DNA from: Nitrospira sp. | GTDB taxonomy: Bacteria > Nitrospirota > Thermodesulfovibrionia > Thermodesulfovibrionales > SM23-35 | NCBI GenBank assembly: GCA_016873595.1 | Contig: VGWZ01000063.1 | Location: 1 to 9,702 of the forward strand | Direction: 5' to 3' | DNA length: 9,702 nucleotides | Part shown: positions 1 to 8,993 of the stretch, in pieces | Layout of the letters: each line of letters opens with the position of its first letter | Numbering within the stretch: position 1 is the first letter of the stretch | Translations under genes and position numbers: made by a program | The notes under the pieces: generated by a model | Databases searched by the model: none | What the model was told of the DNA's origin: nothing | What the model saw: the letters and a program-made list of their open reading frames with translations, nothing else

Positions 1-443
1 AATTTTCTGGGGTGAGTCCCTTCCCAGTATACCTTACCACAGTCACTACATCTTAAAAAAAGATTGAAATGAAGAAAAACAAACTCAGGAACAGAGTCCT
101 TTATCTCATTCTTATCTAAAATCCGTGTGAGCATGCCGTTACATTTTACGCATCTGCTCAGAAGATTAAATTGTGTGAGTTTGAGTGTATCAATTACTTC
201 AAGGAGTTGTGAAAAGGAATCATTTGCTTTTATCAGGAGATAATCCTTAATCCCTTTTATCTTGATAAGGCGTGTGTCTCTCGTCAAGATAAGTCTCCCC
301 TGTTCTTTTGCAATCCTGAGAAGTCTGTTGTCGCTTATGTCATTATAATATAATGTGTCAAATCCTAAAAGCCTTAACCATCTCGCAAGCCGACCAAGCA
401 TAACATCTGCAAGGAAAAGTACTCCATGTGAGGCATCAGACAT
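1..443 (-). CDS. Mut7-C family PIN-like RNase with zinc ribbon, 3' end cut off by the window
   Basis: I read 147 residues from an ATG at 443, and the frame is still open at the left edge. The N-terminal half fits the Mut7-C RNase domain (PF01927 type, a PIN-like fold): FLADVMLGRLARWLRLLGFD at 10–29, then acidic residues D35 and D38, and LTRD with D56. D13, D38 and D56 are the likely metal-binding acids. The C-terminal part is a zinc ribbon with C98-x2-C101 and C132-x2-C135, followed by YWEGTH, a typical end for this family, so probably only some 10–20 residues are missing. There is no N-terminal ubiquitin-like (ThiS/MoaD) domain, which some relatives have. The gene begins 12 bases after the rpoC stop, in the same frame, with only a weak purine-rich ribosome site, so it probably depends on rpoC translation. 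Members are predicted RNA-cutting enzymes; the substrate is unknown. Family assignment is firm, function is inferred. Confidence 0.88.
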   Translation of the reverse strand, partial: MSDASHGVLFLADVMLGRLARWLRLLGFDTLYYNDISDNRLLRIAKEQGRLILTRDTRLIKIKGIKDYLLIKANDSFSQLLEVIDTLKLTQFNLLSRCVKCNGMLTRILDKNEIKDSVPEFVFLHFNLFLRCSDCGKVYWEGTHPRK

Positions 444-455
444 AGAATGATATTC

Positions 456-3400
456 TTATTTTTCAAGAGCAGTTTCAGGAGGGAGAAGTTGTAATGGGAG
501 TTCTGTCTTCACATAGGTGTCCCTATATTTCGCCATGCCTGTACCGGCAGGTATTACCCTTCCCATAATCACGTTCTCTTTAAGCCCTCTGAGTTCATCC
601 ACAGCTCCGTTAAGAGCAGCCTCTGTGAGAACCCTTGTGGTCTCCTGAAACGAGGCTGAGGAGACGAAACTGTCTGTTGTCAGGGATGCTTTTGTAATAC
701 CAAGAAGGAGCGGTTTCCCCTGTGCAGGCTTGCCACCCTGTGCCTTTACTTTCACATTCTCCTCCTGGAACAGCAACCTGTCGACGTGTTCACCTACAAG
801 GAACGTGGTATCTGCAGGGTCTTCTATACGTACCTTCTTCATCATCTGCCGAACAATCACCTCAATATGTTTATCATTAATCGAGACGCCCTGAAGCCTG
901 TATACCTTCTGGACTTCATCAACAAGATATCTCTGAAGTTCCCGTGGTCCAAGAATATCAAGTATATTATGAGGGTTTACTGCTCCGTCCATAAGTGGCT
1001 CACCAGCCCTTACCCAGTCGCCTTCGTGAACACTCACATGTTTACCTTTTGGTACAAGGTACTCTCTCGCGTCATCGCCTCCCTTCACCACCACGACCCG
1101 CATTCCCTTATGTGCACCTCTAAATTCAACCATTCCATCTATCTCTGTGACTAACGCTTGTTCCTTTGGCTTTCTTGCTTCGAAAAGCTCAGCAACCCTT
1201 GGAAGACCTCCGGTGATATCCTTTGTCTTCGTCGTCTCTCTCGGTATCTTTGCGAGTATATCGCCTGGGAAAACCATATTGTTCTTCTCAACAAGTATGT
1301 GTGCCCCTGAGGGAAGGAGATACCTCGCAAGGTTGTTTGTTCCCGGAATCTTGAGAGTTACCCTCCCATGTTCATCTTTGATCGATATCCTTGGTCTCAT
1401 ATTTGCAGGATAGTCTATTATTACTTTATGTGAAAGACCTGTTGTCTCATCAACCTCTTCCTTTACAGTAGCTCCCTCAACAATATCGCCAAGTGCTACT
1501 TTCCCGCCAAGCTCTGTGAGTATCGGCGTGGAATACGGATCCCATTCAACAAGTCTCTGTCCTACCTCAATCTTTTGCCCGTCTTTAAGCAAAAGTTTTG
1601 CGCCATAGACAACAGAATATTTCTCCCTTTCCCTGCCCTTTGAATCCACCACCGCAATACTCCCATTCCTGTTCATCACAACAAGGAGACCCTCTCTGTT
1701 CCTTACTGTACCTATGTTAATAAACTTCATCGTGCCGGGATTTTTTGCCTCAAGGACTGTCCTCTCTACTATCTTTGACGCTGTACCGCCGATGTGAAAA
1801 GTCCTCATGGTAAGCTGTGTACCGGGCTCACCGATAGACTGTGCTGCAATAATTCCTACTGCTTCACCTGTTTCAACAGGTTCACCTCTTGCGAGATCTC
1901 TGCCATAACACTTTTTACATACACCAAACTTCGATTGGCATGTGAGCACTGACCTTATCTTCACCCTATCAATACCTGCGTCAATAATCTTTTGTGTGAG
2001 CTCCTCATCTATTTCCTGATTTCTCTTTACGATTACTTCTTTTGTGATAGGGTCCTTTATATCCTCGGCAACGATCCTTCCAAGAATTCTTTCTTCAAGG
2101 GGTTGTATTATCTCACCACCTTCTACGAGAGATACCACAGTGATACCGTCTGCTGTCCCACAATTATTGTCTATGATAATTACATCCTGTGCAACGTCAA
2201 CAAGCCTCCTTGTAAGATATCCTGAGTTGGCAGTCTTCAAGGCTGTATCGGCAAGACCCTTTCTTGCTCCGTGTGTAGAGATAAAGTACTGTAAAGGAGA
2301 TAACCCTTCCCTGAAATTTGCGGTAATCGGTGTTTCTATAATCTCTCCTGAAGGTTTTGCCATTAATCCCCTCATACCTGCAAGCTGTCTCATCTGGGCA
2401 GTGCTTCCCCTTGCACCTGAATCAGCCATCATAAAGATACTATTGAATGACCTTCTTTCCTTAAGTTCTTCTTCTGAAAAAGTTTTACCTGCTTCAGTCC
2501 CGAGTTCTTTCATCATCTCATCAGCAATCTTCTCGGTAACATTTGCCCATATATCAATAACCTTGTTATAGCGTTCACCATGTGTAATCAGACCATCTGC
2601 ATATTGCTTTTGAACCTCAATAACATCCTGTTCTGCATGATGTATGAGCTCTGCCTTCTTAGACGGAATATGCATATCATCCATGCATATCGAAACGCCT
2701 GATTGTGTCGCATACTGAAACCCAAGTTTCTCGAGATTGTCAAGAAAGACAACGGTATCACGTTTGCCTGCTTTTTTGTATGAGTACTCTATGAGCTTCC
2801 CGATTTCCTTCTTTGTCATATCCTTATTTATCATCGAAAATGGTATTTGCTCGGGCAGTATTTCACTGAATATAATCCTGCCTGTTGTTGTCTCAACAAA
2901 ATCTCCATCAATTTTTACTTCTATTCTTGCATGCTCGCTTAACTGGCCAGAATCATAGGCAATCCTTACATCCTTAGGGCTTGGATATTTCCCTTGCAAC
3001 TTTGCTTTGAGTTTTTCAGCAGGATCTTTAATTTTGTTAATTTCTTGGTCAGTTACTTTTTCACCAAGTGCTCCTTTTTTTTCCTTCATAAGATAATAAA
3101 TTCCAAGGACCATGTCTTGAGTCGGGACCACTATTGGTTTTCCATTTGCTGGTGACAGAATATTATTGACAGACATCATAAGGACCCTTGCTTCTATCTG
3201 AGCTTCTATCGAAAGGGGGACATGAACAGCCATCTGGTCTCCATCAAAATCTGCATTAAAGGCAGTACATACCAGGGGATGTAATTTTATTGCTTTCCCT
3301 TCAACAAGAACAGGATCAAATGCCTGGATACCAAGCCTGTGGAGTGTTGGTGCACGGTTGAGAAGCACTGGGTGTTCGCTGATCACCTCTTCTAAGGCGT

Positions 3401-4631
3401 CCCATATCTCAGGCCTCTCTTTCTCTACAAGCTTCTTTGCTGCCTTAATAGTGGTTGCAAATCCCCTTACCTCAAGTTTGTTGAATACAAATGGTTTAAA
3501 GAGCTCCAATGCCATCCTTTTGGGAAGACCACATTGATGAAGTTTGAGCTCAGGACCTACAACAATAACAGACCTCCCTGAATAATCAACACGTTTCCCT
3601 AAAAGATTCTGCCTGAATCGTCCTTGTTTCCCCTTTATCATATCGCTCAGAGATTTAAGGGGTCTTTTTGTCGTAGTCTTCAGAACCTTGCTCCTTCTGC
3701 CGTTATCAAAAAGTGCATCAACAGCCTCCTGGAGCATCCTTTTCTCATTTTTGATGATAATACTTGGTGCCTTCAGCTCCATCAGCCTCTTAAGCCTGTT
3801 ATTTCTATTTATCACTCTTCTATAAAGGTCATTGAGGTCAGAAGTAGCAAATCGCCCTCCTTCTAACGGGACAAGTGGTCTGAGGTCTGGAGGTAAAACC
3901 GGAATCACATCCATAATCATCCACTCTGGTTCATTTCCGGACTTTCTGAATGCCTCCACAACCCTCAATCTCTTTGTAAACTTCTTTTTCACGCCAATGG
4001 ATGATGCTTCTTTTATCTTTATCTTCAGCTCTATAGTGAGGGCTTCAATGTCAATCTTTCTGAGTAATTCTCTAATTGCCTCTGCTCCCATCCCTGCTTT
4101 AAACCTTGAACCATACTCTGACGTTCTTTTCTTATATTCGTCCTCATTAAGTAATTCTTTTTCCTTGAGTGGTGTGTCACCAGGATCTATTACCACATAA
4201 CTTTCAAAATAGAGCACCTTCTCCAGTTGTCGCATCGTCATATCAAGTAATGTCCCTATCCTGCTCGGCACTCCTTTGAGAAACCATATATGTGCGACAG
4301 GGCTTGCAAGCTCAATATGTCCTAATCTCTCACGCCTTACCTTGGATTGCACAACTTCTACACCACATTTATCACATACTATCCCTCTATGTTTCATCCT
4401 CTTGTACTTGCCACATATACATTCCCAGTCCTTTACCGGTCCAAAAATCTTTGCGCAGAAAAGACCATCTCTCTCCGGCTTGAAGGTGCGATAATTTATC
4501 GTCTCTGGTTTTTTCACCTCACCGTAAGACCATTCTCTTATCTTTTCTGGTGAAGCAAGTTTAATCCTTATTGCCTCGAAATCCGTTGGATTCTTTGGCC
4601 TCTGAAAAATTGTATAGATATCTTCTGCCAA
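456..4631 (-). CDS. rpoC: DNA-directed RNA polymerase subunit beta' (TTG start)
   Basis: This 1391-residue protein is the beta' subunit, which with beta forms the RNA polymerase active centre. Visible in order: zinc-binding domain with C71, C73, C86 and C89; the GRFRQNLLGKRVDYSGRSVI region (337–356); the catalytic NADFDGDQM at 459–467 with magnesium-binding D461, D463 and D465; the bridge helix around 785–816; the second zinc site C824, C898, C905 and C908; and the trigger loop starting near 921 with H946. The trigger loop is interrupted by an SI3-like insertion at about 950–1130 before it resumes at DITGGLPRVAELFEARKP (1138–1155). Length is close to the 1407 residues of E. coli. The start must be TTG at 4631: an in-frame stop lies five codons upstream, no ATG or GTG comes between, and the next methionine is residue 79, inside the zinc domain. 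The gene begins 2 bases after the rpoB stop. No frameshift or missing key residue is seen. Confidence 0.98.
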   Translation of the reverse strand: MAEDIYTIFQRPKNPTDFEAIRIKLASPEKIREWSYGEVKKPETINYRTFKPERDGLFCAKIFGPVKDWECICGKYKRMKHRGIVCDKCGVEVVQSKVRRERLGHIELASPVAHIWFLKGVPSRIGTLLDMTMRQLEKVLYFESYVVIDPGDTPLKEKELLNEDEYKKRTSEYGSRFKAGMGAEAIRELLRKIDIEALTIELKIKIKEASSIGVKKKFTKRLRVVEAFRKSGNEPEWMIMDVIPVLPPDLRPLVPLEGGRFATSDLNDLYRRVINRNNRLKRLMELKAPSIIIKNEKRMLQEAVDALFDNGRRSKVLKTTTKRPLKSLSDMIKGKQGRFRQNLLGKRVDYSGRSVIVVGPELKLHQCGLPKRMALELFKPFVFNKLEVRGFATTIKAAKKLVEKERPEIWDALEEVISEHPVLLNRAPTLHRLGIQAFDPVLVEGKAIKLHPLVCTAFNADFDGDQMAVHVPLSIEAQIEARVLMMSVNNILSPANGKPIVVPTQDMVLGIYYLMKEKKGALGEKVTDQEINKIKDPAEKLKAKLQGKYPSPKDVRIAYDSGQLSEHARIEVKIDGDFVETTTGRIIFSEILPEQIPFSMINKDMTKKEIGKLIEYSYKKAGKRDTVVFLDNLEKLGFQYATQSGVSICMDDMHIPSKKAELIHHAEQDVIEVQKQYADGLITHGERYNKVIDIWANVTEKIADEMMKELGTEAGKTFSEEELKERRSFNSIFMMADSGARGSTAQMRQLAGMRGLMAKPSGEIIETPITANFREGLSPLQYFISTHGARKGLADTALKTANSGYLTRRLVDVAQDVIIIDNNCGTADGITVVSLVEGGEIIQPLEERILGRIVAEDIKDPITKEVIVKRNQEIDEELTQKIIDAGIDRVKIRSVLTCQSKFGVCKKCYGRDLARGEPVETGEAVGIIAAQSIGEPGTQLTMRTFHIGGTASKIVERTVLEAKNPGTMKFINIGTVRNREGLLVVMNRNGSIAVVDSKGREREKYSVVYGAKLLLKDGQKIEVGQRLVEWDPYSTPILTELGGKVALGDIVEGATVKEEVDETTGLSHKVIIDYPANMRPRISIKDEHGRVTLKIPGTNNLARYLLPSGAHILVEKNNMVFPGDILAKIPRETTKTKDITGGLPRVAELFEARKPKEQALVTEIDGMVEFRGAHKGMRVVVVKGGDDAREYLVPKGKHVSVHEGDWVRAGEPLMDGAVNPHNILDILGPRELQRYLVDEVQKVYRLQGVSINDKHIEVIVRQMMKKVRIEDPADTTFLVGEHVDRLLFQEENVKVKAQGGKPAQGKPLLLGITKASLTTDSFVSSASFQETTRVLTEAALNGAVDELRGLKENVIMGRVIPAGTGMAKYRDTYVKTELPLQLLPPETALEK

Positions 4632-4633
4632 AC

Positions 4634-7600
4634 TTATTCCCCCTTATTCTTCTTCTCCAGAAGTTCAACATCAAGTCCAAGACTCTGGAGTTCTTTTATT
4701 AATACATGAAATGATTCAGGGACACCTGGTTCAAGAATTGCATCTCCCTTCACGATCGCTTCATACATACGCGCCCTGCCTGTCACATCATCGCTTTTTA
4801 CAGTCAGTAACTCCTGAAGTGTATAGGCAGCTCCATATGCCTCAAGTGCCCATACCTCCATTTCACCAAGCCTCTGGCCTCCAAACTGTGCCTTCCCTCC
4901 GAGAGGCTGTTGTGTCACAAGAGAGTATGGACCAATGGAACGGGCATGCATTTTGTCATCAACAAGGTGATGGAGCTTCATCATATACATGTATCCAACT
5001 GTGACAGGACTGTCAAATGGTTCACCTGTTCTTCCGTCATAGAGTTTTATTTGACCGGACCTCTGAAAGCCTGCCTTCTTGAGCAGATCCTTTATCTCTG
5101 ATTCCTTTGCCCCCTCAAATACAGGAGTTGCAACAAAAAGTCCAAGAGCCTTCGCTGCCCAACCAAGATGTGTCTCGAGTATCTGCCCAACATTCATTCG
5201 AGATGGGACCCCAAGTGGGTTGAGAACTATATCTACAGGTGTTCCATCTGGAAGATACGGCATATCTTCCACTGGCAGTACCATAGCCACTACCCCTTTA
5301 TTTCCGTGGCGGCCTGCTATTTTATCACCTATCTGGATTCTCCGTTTCATCGCAATATATACCTTTACTACTTTATTCACTCCATGGGGTAATTCATCAC
5401 CCCTTTTTACCCTGTCAATCTTCTCATCATAACGTGATTCAAGGAAGAGTATATAATTGGTTGCCTCACTTTTTATTGCCTCCAGCTTTTCATGTATTCC
5501 TTCATCTTCAATCTTAATTTTCATAAGATGCTCATCTTTCACCCTGCTAAGATGCTCTCCTGTAAGCTTCTTCCCCTTCGGGCATAGCATCTCTCTTGTC
5601 TTAGAATCCTTGAGGTCTTCTGAGACTTTTTGGCCAACAAGAAATTCTCTCATCTTCTTGAACTTTTCCTCTTTTGCAATTCGTACCTCTTCCTCAAGGT
5701 CACGTTGCAACCTCTGTATGTCGTCCTCTTCTATACTCTTTGCCCTCTCGTCTTTCTCTGTTCCTTTTCTTGAAAATATCCTCACATCAACCACTGTTCC
5801 TTCTATCCCTGGCGGTACATAAAGACAGCTCTCTTTTACCTCTTCTGCCTTCTCTCCAAATATTGCCCTGAGGAGCTTTTCTTCTGGTGTGAGCTGTGTT
5901 TCACCTTTAGGTGTCACCTTCCCCACAAGGATATCCCCTGGTTTTACTTCTGCACCTGTCCTGATTATTCCACTCTCGTCAAGGTCTTTTAGCGCCTCTT
6001 CACCAACGTTAGGAATATCTCGTGTAATCTCTTCTGGCCCAAGTTTTGTCTCTCTTGCCTCTAATTCAAACTCTTCTATGTGCACTGATGTGAAGATATC
6101 TTCCTTGACAAGCCGTTCGCTAATGAGTATTGCATCTTCAAAATTGAACCCGCCCCATGGCATAAACGCAACGAGGACATTCTTCCCGAGAGCAAGCTCT
6201 CCACAATCTGTAGACGGTCCATCAGCAAGTATGGTACCCTTTTCTACTCCATCACCAACTTTGACTATCGGTTTCTGATTAATGCTCGTTGCCTGGTTTG
6301 ACCTCTGAAACTTTATAAGGCTAAATATCTCAACACCCCCTCTATTGTCTTTACTCCTTACCACTATTCTTGATGCATCAACGCTCTCAACAACACCGGC
6401 ACTCTTCGAAAGGACAATGGCTCCGGAATCCCTTGCAGCCACATGTTCCATGCCAGTTCCCACAATTGGAGCTTCTGGCTGCAGGAGTGGGACAGCCTGC
6501 CTCTGCATATTAGAACCCATCAGTGCCCTGTTCGCATCGTCGTTTTCAAGGAATGGTATAAGAGAAGCTGAAACACCAACAATCTGTTTCGGAGACACAT
6601 CCATGTACTCCACTTCCTGTGGCAATACCATCCTGAAATCTCCACCAACTCTTGCAGAAACTGTTTCTCCGATGAGATTCCCACTTTTATCTACAGGTGA
6701 GGTTGCCTCAGCAATGATATATTTTTCACCATCTATAGCAGAAAGGTATTCTATCTCTTTTGTCACTCGTCCGTTCACAACCTTTCTGTAAGGAACCTCT
6801 ATAAATCCAAAATCATTTACCCTCGCATATGTTGCTAAGGATGTGATAAGTCCAATATTAGGACCTTCAGGCGTCTCTATTGGACAAATTCTTCCGTAAT
6901 GTGTCGGGTGCACATCCCTCACCTCAAAACCTGCCCGCTCCCTGGTGAGACCACCTGGGCCGAGGGCTGAAAGCCTTCTTTTATGAGTGATCTCGGACAG
7001 AGGATTTGTCTGGTCCATAAACTGGCTGAGCTGGCTCGAACCAAAAAATTCTTTTACTGCAGCCATAACAGGCTTTGCATTTATTAAATCATGAGGCATT
7101 GCTGTCTCAAGATCCGTAAGAGTCATCTTCTCCTTTATGGCGCGCTCCATTCTTACCAGTCCTATCCTTAATTGATTCTCGAGAAGCTCTCCACATCCTC
7201 TAATCCTTCTATTTCCAAGATGATCTATGTCATCAATCTCTCCTTTTCCTGTCCTGAGACCCAAAATATATCTCACTATCTCAATTATGTCTTTATCGGT
7301 GAGGACCTTGGTTTCGAGCGGTATCTCTATACCAAGCCTCTTATTTATCTTCAACCGTCCCACAGGTGAAAGGTCATACCGTTTAGGATCAAAAAATAAT
7401 CCATTAAATAATTCTCTTGCAGCATTTAAAGTAGGAGGCTCGCCAGGTCTCAATTTTTTATATACCTCTACAAGTGCCTCTTCTTGCTTGGTCACCTTGT
7501 CAGTCAGGAGGGTATCCCTGAGTGACGGGAGAAAATGAACATTGTCTATAAAAAGGAGGTTGAGAGAACCAATTTCAAGAGAAAGAATTTTATTTAAAGC

Positions 7601-8566
7601 CTCTTCTGTAATAATCTCATTGCCCTCGAGTATCACTTCTCCAGTCGTTGGATCAATAATGTCTCTTAGAGTAACCCTCCCAACAATTTCTTCTTTAGAG
7701 ATAGGTATTGCCTTAATTCCGGATGCCTCCATCTTTTTGAGAGCACCTCTTGTGATCTTACTCCCTTCCTTCACAATTAATTCTCTCGTATCAGGCGCAA
7801 CTAAGTTCTGGGTAGCTTTGAGACCTATCAATACCTCACTCACAGCCCGCTTATACTTATTGCCCTCTATAGTGATTATCTCTATCGGGTAGAAAATCTT
7901 TAAAAGATCTTCGTTCGAATAACCAAGGGCCTTAAGGACTATTGTTGCAGGAAGCTTTTTTCTCCTATCAATCCTTACATACAGGATGTCCTTTGTATCA
8001 AACTCAAAATCAAGCCATGAACCTCGTGAAGGGATTACCCTTGCAGAATAAAGGAGTCTTCCACTGATATGTGTCTTCCCCTTATCGTGGCTGAAAAATA
8101 CACCAGGTGAACGGTGAAGCTGACTGACAACAACACGTTCTGTCCCATTAATGATAAAGGTGCCTGTATTGGTCATTAATGGCATCTCGCCTATATATAC
8201 ATTCCCCTCTCTCGATTCCCTTAACCTTTTACTTCCTTTTTGTTCAAGTTCCCAAAGGTTAAGCTTCACCCAGATCTTAAGTGTCGCAGCATAGGTAATC
8301 CCTTTCTGAAGGCAGTCGCGAACACTGAACTTTGGTTCATCCATTATGTAACCTAAAAACTCTATTGAAGCTGTCTCATTGTAATCCATTATAGGAAATA
8401 CACTAAGGAACGCAGCTTGTAACCCAATTTCCTCCCTCTTGTCTGGTGGAACATCCCTTTGCAAAAACTTCTCATAAGACCTTTTCTGAATCTCTATGAG
8501 GTTGGGGACTTCTAAGAAAGGAGGGACTTTTCCGAAATTTACTCTTTCTCTAAGAACCCTTGCCAT
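4634..8566 (-). CDS. rpoB: DNA-directed RNA polymerase subunit beta
   Basis: This 1310-residue protein is the beta subunit of RNA polymerase. It carries the full set of conserved blocks: the N-terminal protrusion and lobe (for example GTFIINGTERVVVSQLHRSP at 135–154), the rifampicin region FFGSSQLSQFMDQTNPLSE at 507–525, PIETPEGPNIGLI at 562–574, the active-site segment PWGGFNFEDAILISER at 803–818 with E810 and D811, the lysines K1074 and K1082 in KRRIQIGDKIAGRHGNKG, and the C-terminal clamp-contact block beginning QQPLGGKAQFGGQR. Residues matching the E. coli rifampicin-contact positions (Q515, D518, H528, S533 here) are wild type, so sensitivity is predicted. A charged, coiled-coil-like insertion at about 938–1050 corresponds to the Gram-negative beta insertion. 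The ATG at 8566 has AAGGAG only 4 bases upstream, and the protein start MARVLRERVNFGK fits the family. It follows rplL by 22 bases. Confidence 0.98.
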   Translation of the reverse strand: MARVLRERVNFGKVPPFLEVPNLIEIQKRSYEKFLQRDVPPDKREEIGLQAAFLSVFPIMDYNETASIEFLGYIMDEPKFSVRDCLQKGITYAATLKIWVKLNLWELEQKGSKRLRESREGNVYIGEMPLMTNTGTFIINGTERVVVSQLHRSPGVFFSHDKGKTHISGRLLYSARVIPSRGSWLDFEFDTKDILYVRIDRRKKLPATIVLKALGYSNEDLLKIFYPIEIITIEGNKYKRAVSEVLIGLKATQNLVAPDTRELIVKEGSKITRGALKKMEASGIKAIPISKEEIVGRVTLRDIIDPTTGEVILEGNEIITEEALNKILSLEIGSLNLLFIDNVHFLPSLRDTLLTDKVTKQEEALVEVYKKLRPGEPPTLNAARELFNGLFFDPKRYDLSPVGRLKINKRLGIEIPLETKVLTDKDIIEIVRYILGLRTGKGEIDDIDHLGNRRIRGCGELLENQLRIGLVRMERAIKEKMTLTDLETAMPHDLINAKPVMAAVKEFFGSSQLSQFMDQTNPLSEITHKRRLSALGPGGLTRERAGFEVRDVHPTHYGRICPIETPEGPNIGLITSLATYARVNDFGFIEVPYRKVVNGRVTKEIEYLSAIDGEKYIIAEATSPVDKSGNLIGETVSARVGGDFRMVLPQEVEYMDVSPKQIVGVSASLIPFLENDDANRALMGSNMQRQAVPLLQPEAPIVGTGMEHVAARDSGAIVLSKSAGVVESVDASRIVVRSKDNRGGVEIFSLIKFQRSNQATSINQKPIVKVGDGVEKGTILADGPSTDCGELALGKNVLVAFMPWGGFNFEDAILISERLVKEDIFTSVHIEEFELEARETKLGPEEITRDIPNVGEEALKDLDESGIIRTGAEVKPGDILVGKVTPKGETQLTPEEKLLRAIFGEKAEEVKESCLYVPPGIEGTVVDVRIFSRKGTEKDERAKSIEEDDIQRLQRDLEEEVRIAKEEKFKKMREFLVGQKVSEDLKDSKTREMLCPKGKKLTGEHLSRVKDEHLMKIKIEDEGIHEKLEAIKSEATNYILFLESRYDEKIDRVKRGDELPHGVNKVVKVYIAMKRRIQIGDKIAGRHGNKGVVAMVLPVEDMPYLPDGTPVDIVLNPLGVPSRMNVGQILETHLGWAAKALGLFVATPVFEGAKESEIKDLLKKAGFQRSGQIKLYDGRTGEPFDSPVTVGYMYMMKLHHLVDDKMHARSIGPYSLVTQQPLGGKAQFGGQRLGEMEVWALEAYGAAYTLQELLTVKSDDVTGRARMYEAIVKGDAILEPGVPESFHVLIKELQSLGLDVELLEKKNKGE
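4639..4645 (-). promoter_or_regulatory. Ribosome binding site of rpoC, inside the end of rpoB
   Basis: The minus strand reads AAGGGGG, then AATAAGT, then the TTG start at 4631. The site overlaps the last codons of rpoB (Lys-Gly-Glu-stop). The 7-base spacing is right for initiation, and it supports the TTG as the true start. Because the site is covered by ribosomes finishing rpoB, translation of beta' is probably coupled to that of beta; the coupling is inferred. Confidence 0.75.
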
Positions 8567-8570
8567 GTTT

Positions 8571-8576
8571 CTCCTT
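8571..8576 (-). promoter_or_regulatory. Ribosome binding site of rpoB
   Basis: AAGGAG lies just 4 bases before the ATG at 8566, at the short end of normal spacing. It sits in the 22-base gap after the rplL stop. That gap is the only non-coding sequence between rplL and rpoB and shows no hairpin or T-run, so no attenuator is present there. Confidence 0.7.
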
Positions 8577-8588
8577 ATTACTTGCTAA

Positions 8589-8972
8589 TTATTTAAGCTC
8601 TACCGTTGCACCCTGCTCTTCAAGTTTTGCTTTTATCGAATCTGCTTCCTCTTTAGAAATGCCGGTCTTTACAGGCTTTGGAACCCCGTCAACAAGCTCT
8701 TTTGCCTCTTTAAGTCCGAGTCCTGTAAGTTCTCTTACAACCTTAATCACCTGGATCTTCTTTTCACCCGCAGCAGATAGGACCACATCAAAACTTGTCT
8801 TCTCCTCAACTGCAGTAGCGGCAGCACCTGGAGTTACTGCTGCAGCAGCCACGGCAATTGGAGCTGATGCAGTTACACTATATCTCTCCTCGAATTCTTT
8901 TATAAATTTTGACATATCGAGGACTGTCATGTTGTCAATAAACTCAAAAACCTGTTCTTTTGTAATAGCCAT
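8589..8972 (-). CDS. rplL: 50S ribosomal protein L7/L12
   Basis: This acidic 127-residue protein is the L7/L12 stalk protein, which recruits and activates the translation GTPases on the large ribosomal subunit. The N-terminal dimerisation and L10-binding helices span roughly 1–32, followed by an alanine-rich flexible hinge at about 33–57 and the globular C-terminal domain at 58–127. The C-terminal domain includes KKIQVIKVVRELTGLGLKEA (71–90) and the KELVDGVPKPVK segment (91–102), the factor-binding face in the family. Length and layout match typical L7/L12. The ATG at 8972 is preceded by an excellent ribosome site. Several copies of L7/L12 are needed for each L10, and the strong site is consistent with higher translation than rplJ. 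It lies downstream of an unusual heptamer inverted repeat and 22 bases ahead of rpoB. Confidence 0.98.
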   Translation of the reverse strand: MAITKEQVFEFIDNMTVLDMSKFIKEFEERYSVTASAPIAVAAAAVTPGAAATAVEEKTSFDVVLSAAGEKKIQVIKVVRELTGLGLKEAKELVDGVPKPVKTGISKEEADSIKAKLEEQGATVELK

Positions 8973-8980
8973 TTTTAACT

Positions 8981-8988
8981 CCTCCTTT
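8981..8988 (-). promoter_or_regulatory. Strong ribosome binding site of rplL
   Basis: AAAGGAGG stands 8 bases before the rplL ATG at 8972. It is the closest match to the consensus among the genes in this window, as expected for a protein needed in several copies per ribosome. It begins 5 bases beyond the end of the heptamer inverted repeat, so folding of that repeat could affect its use (inferred). Confidence 0.8.
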
Positions 8989-8993
8989 TATTT

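Noticed and set aside
444..455. Terminator after rpoC
   Set aside because: Only 12 bases separate rpoC from the next gene, with no hairpin or T-run in the transcribed direction.
2044..2571. Plus-strand open frame of 175 codons opposite rpoC
   Set aside because: It lies wholly antisense to conserved beta' coding sequence, has no recognisable family and reads like the complement of rpoC codons.
5040..5750. The beta coiled-coil insertion and the beta' SI3-like insertion as novel domains
   Set aside because: Both occupy the known positions of lineage-specific insertions in Gram-negative RNA polymerases and have ordinary lengths.
6345..6791. Plus-strand open frame of 148 codons opposite rpoB
   Set aside because: It is antisense to conserved beta sequence, low in complexity with many Ser and Thr, and has no family resemblance; a shadow.
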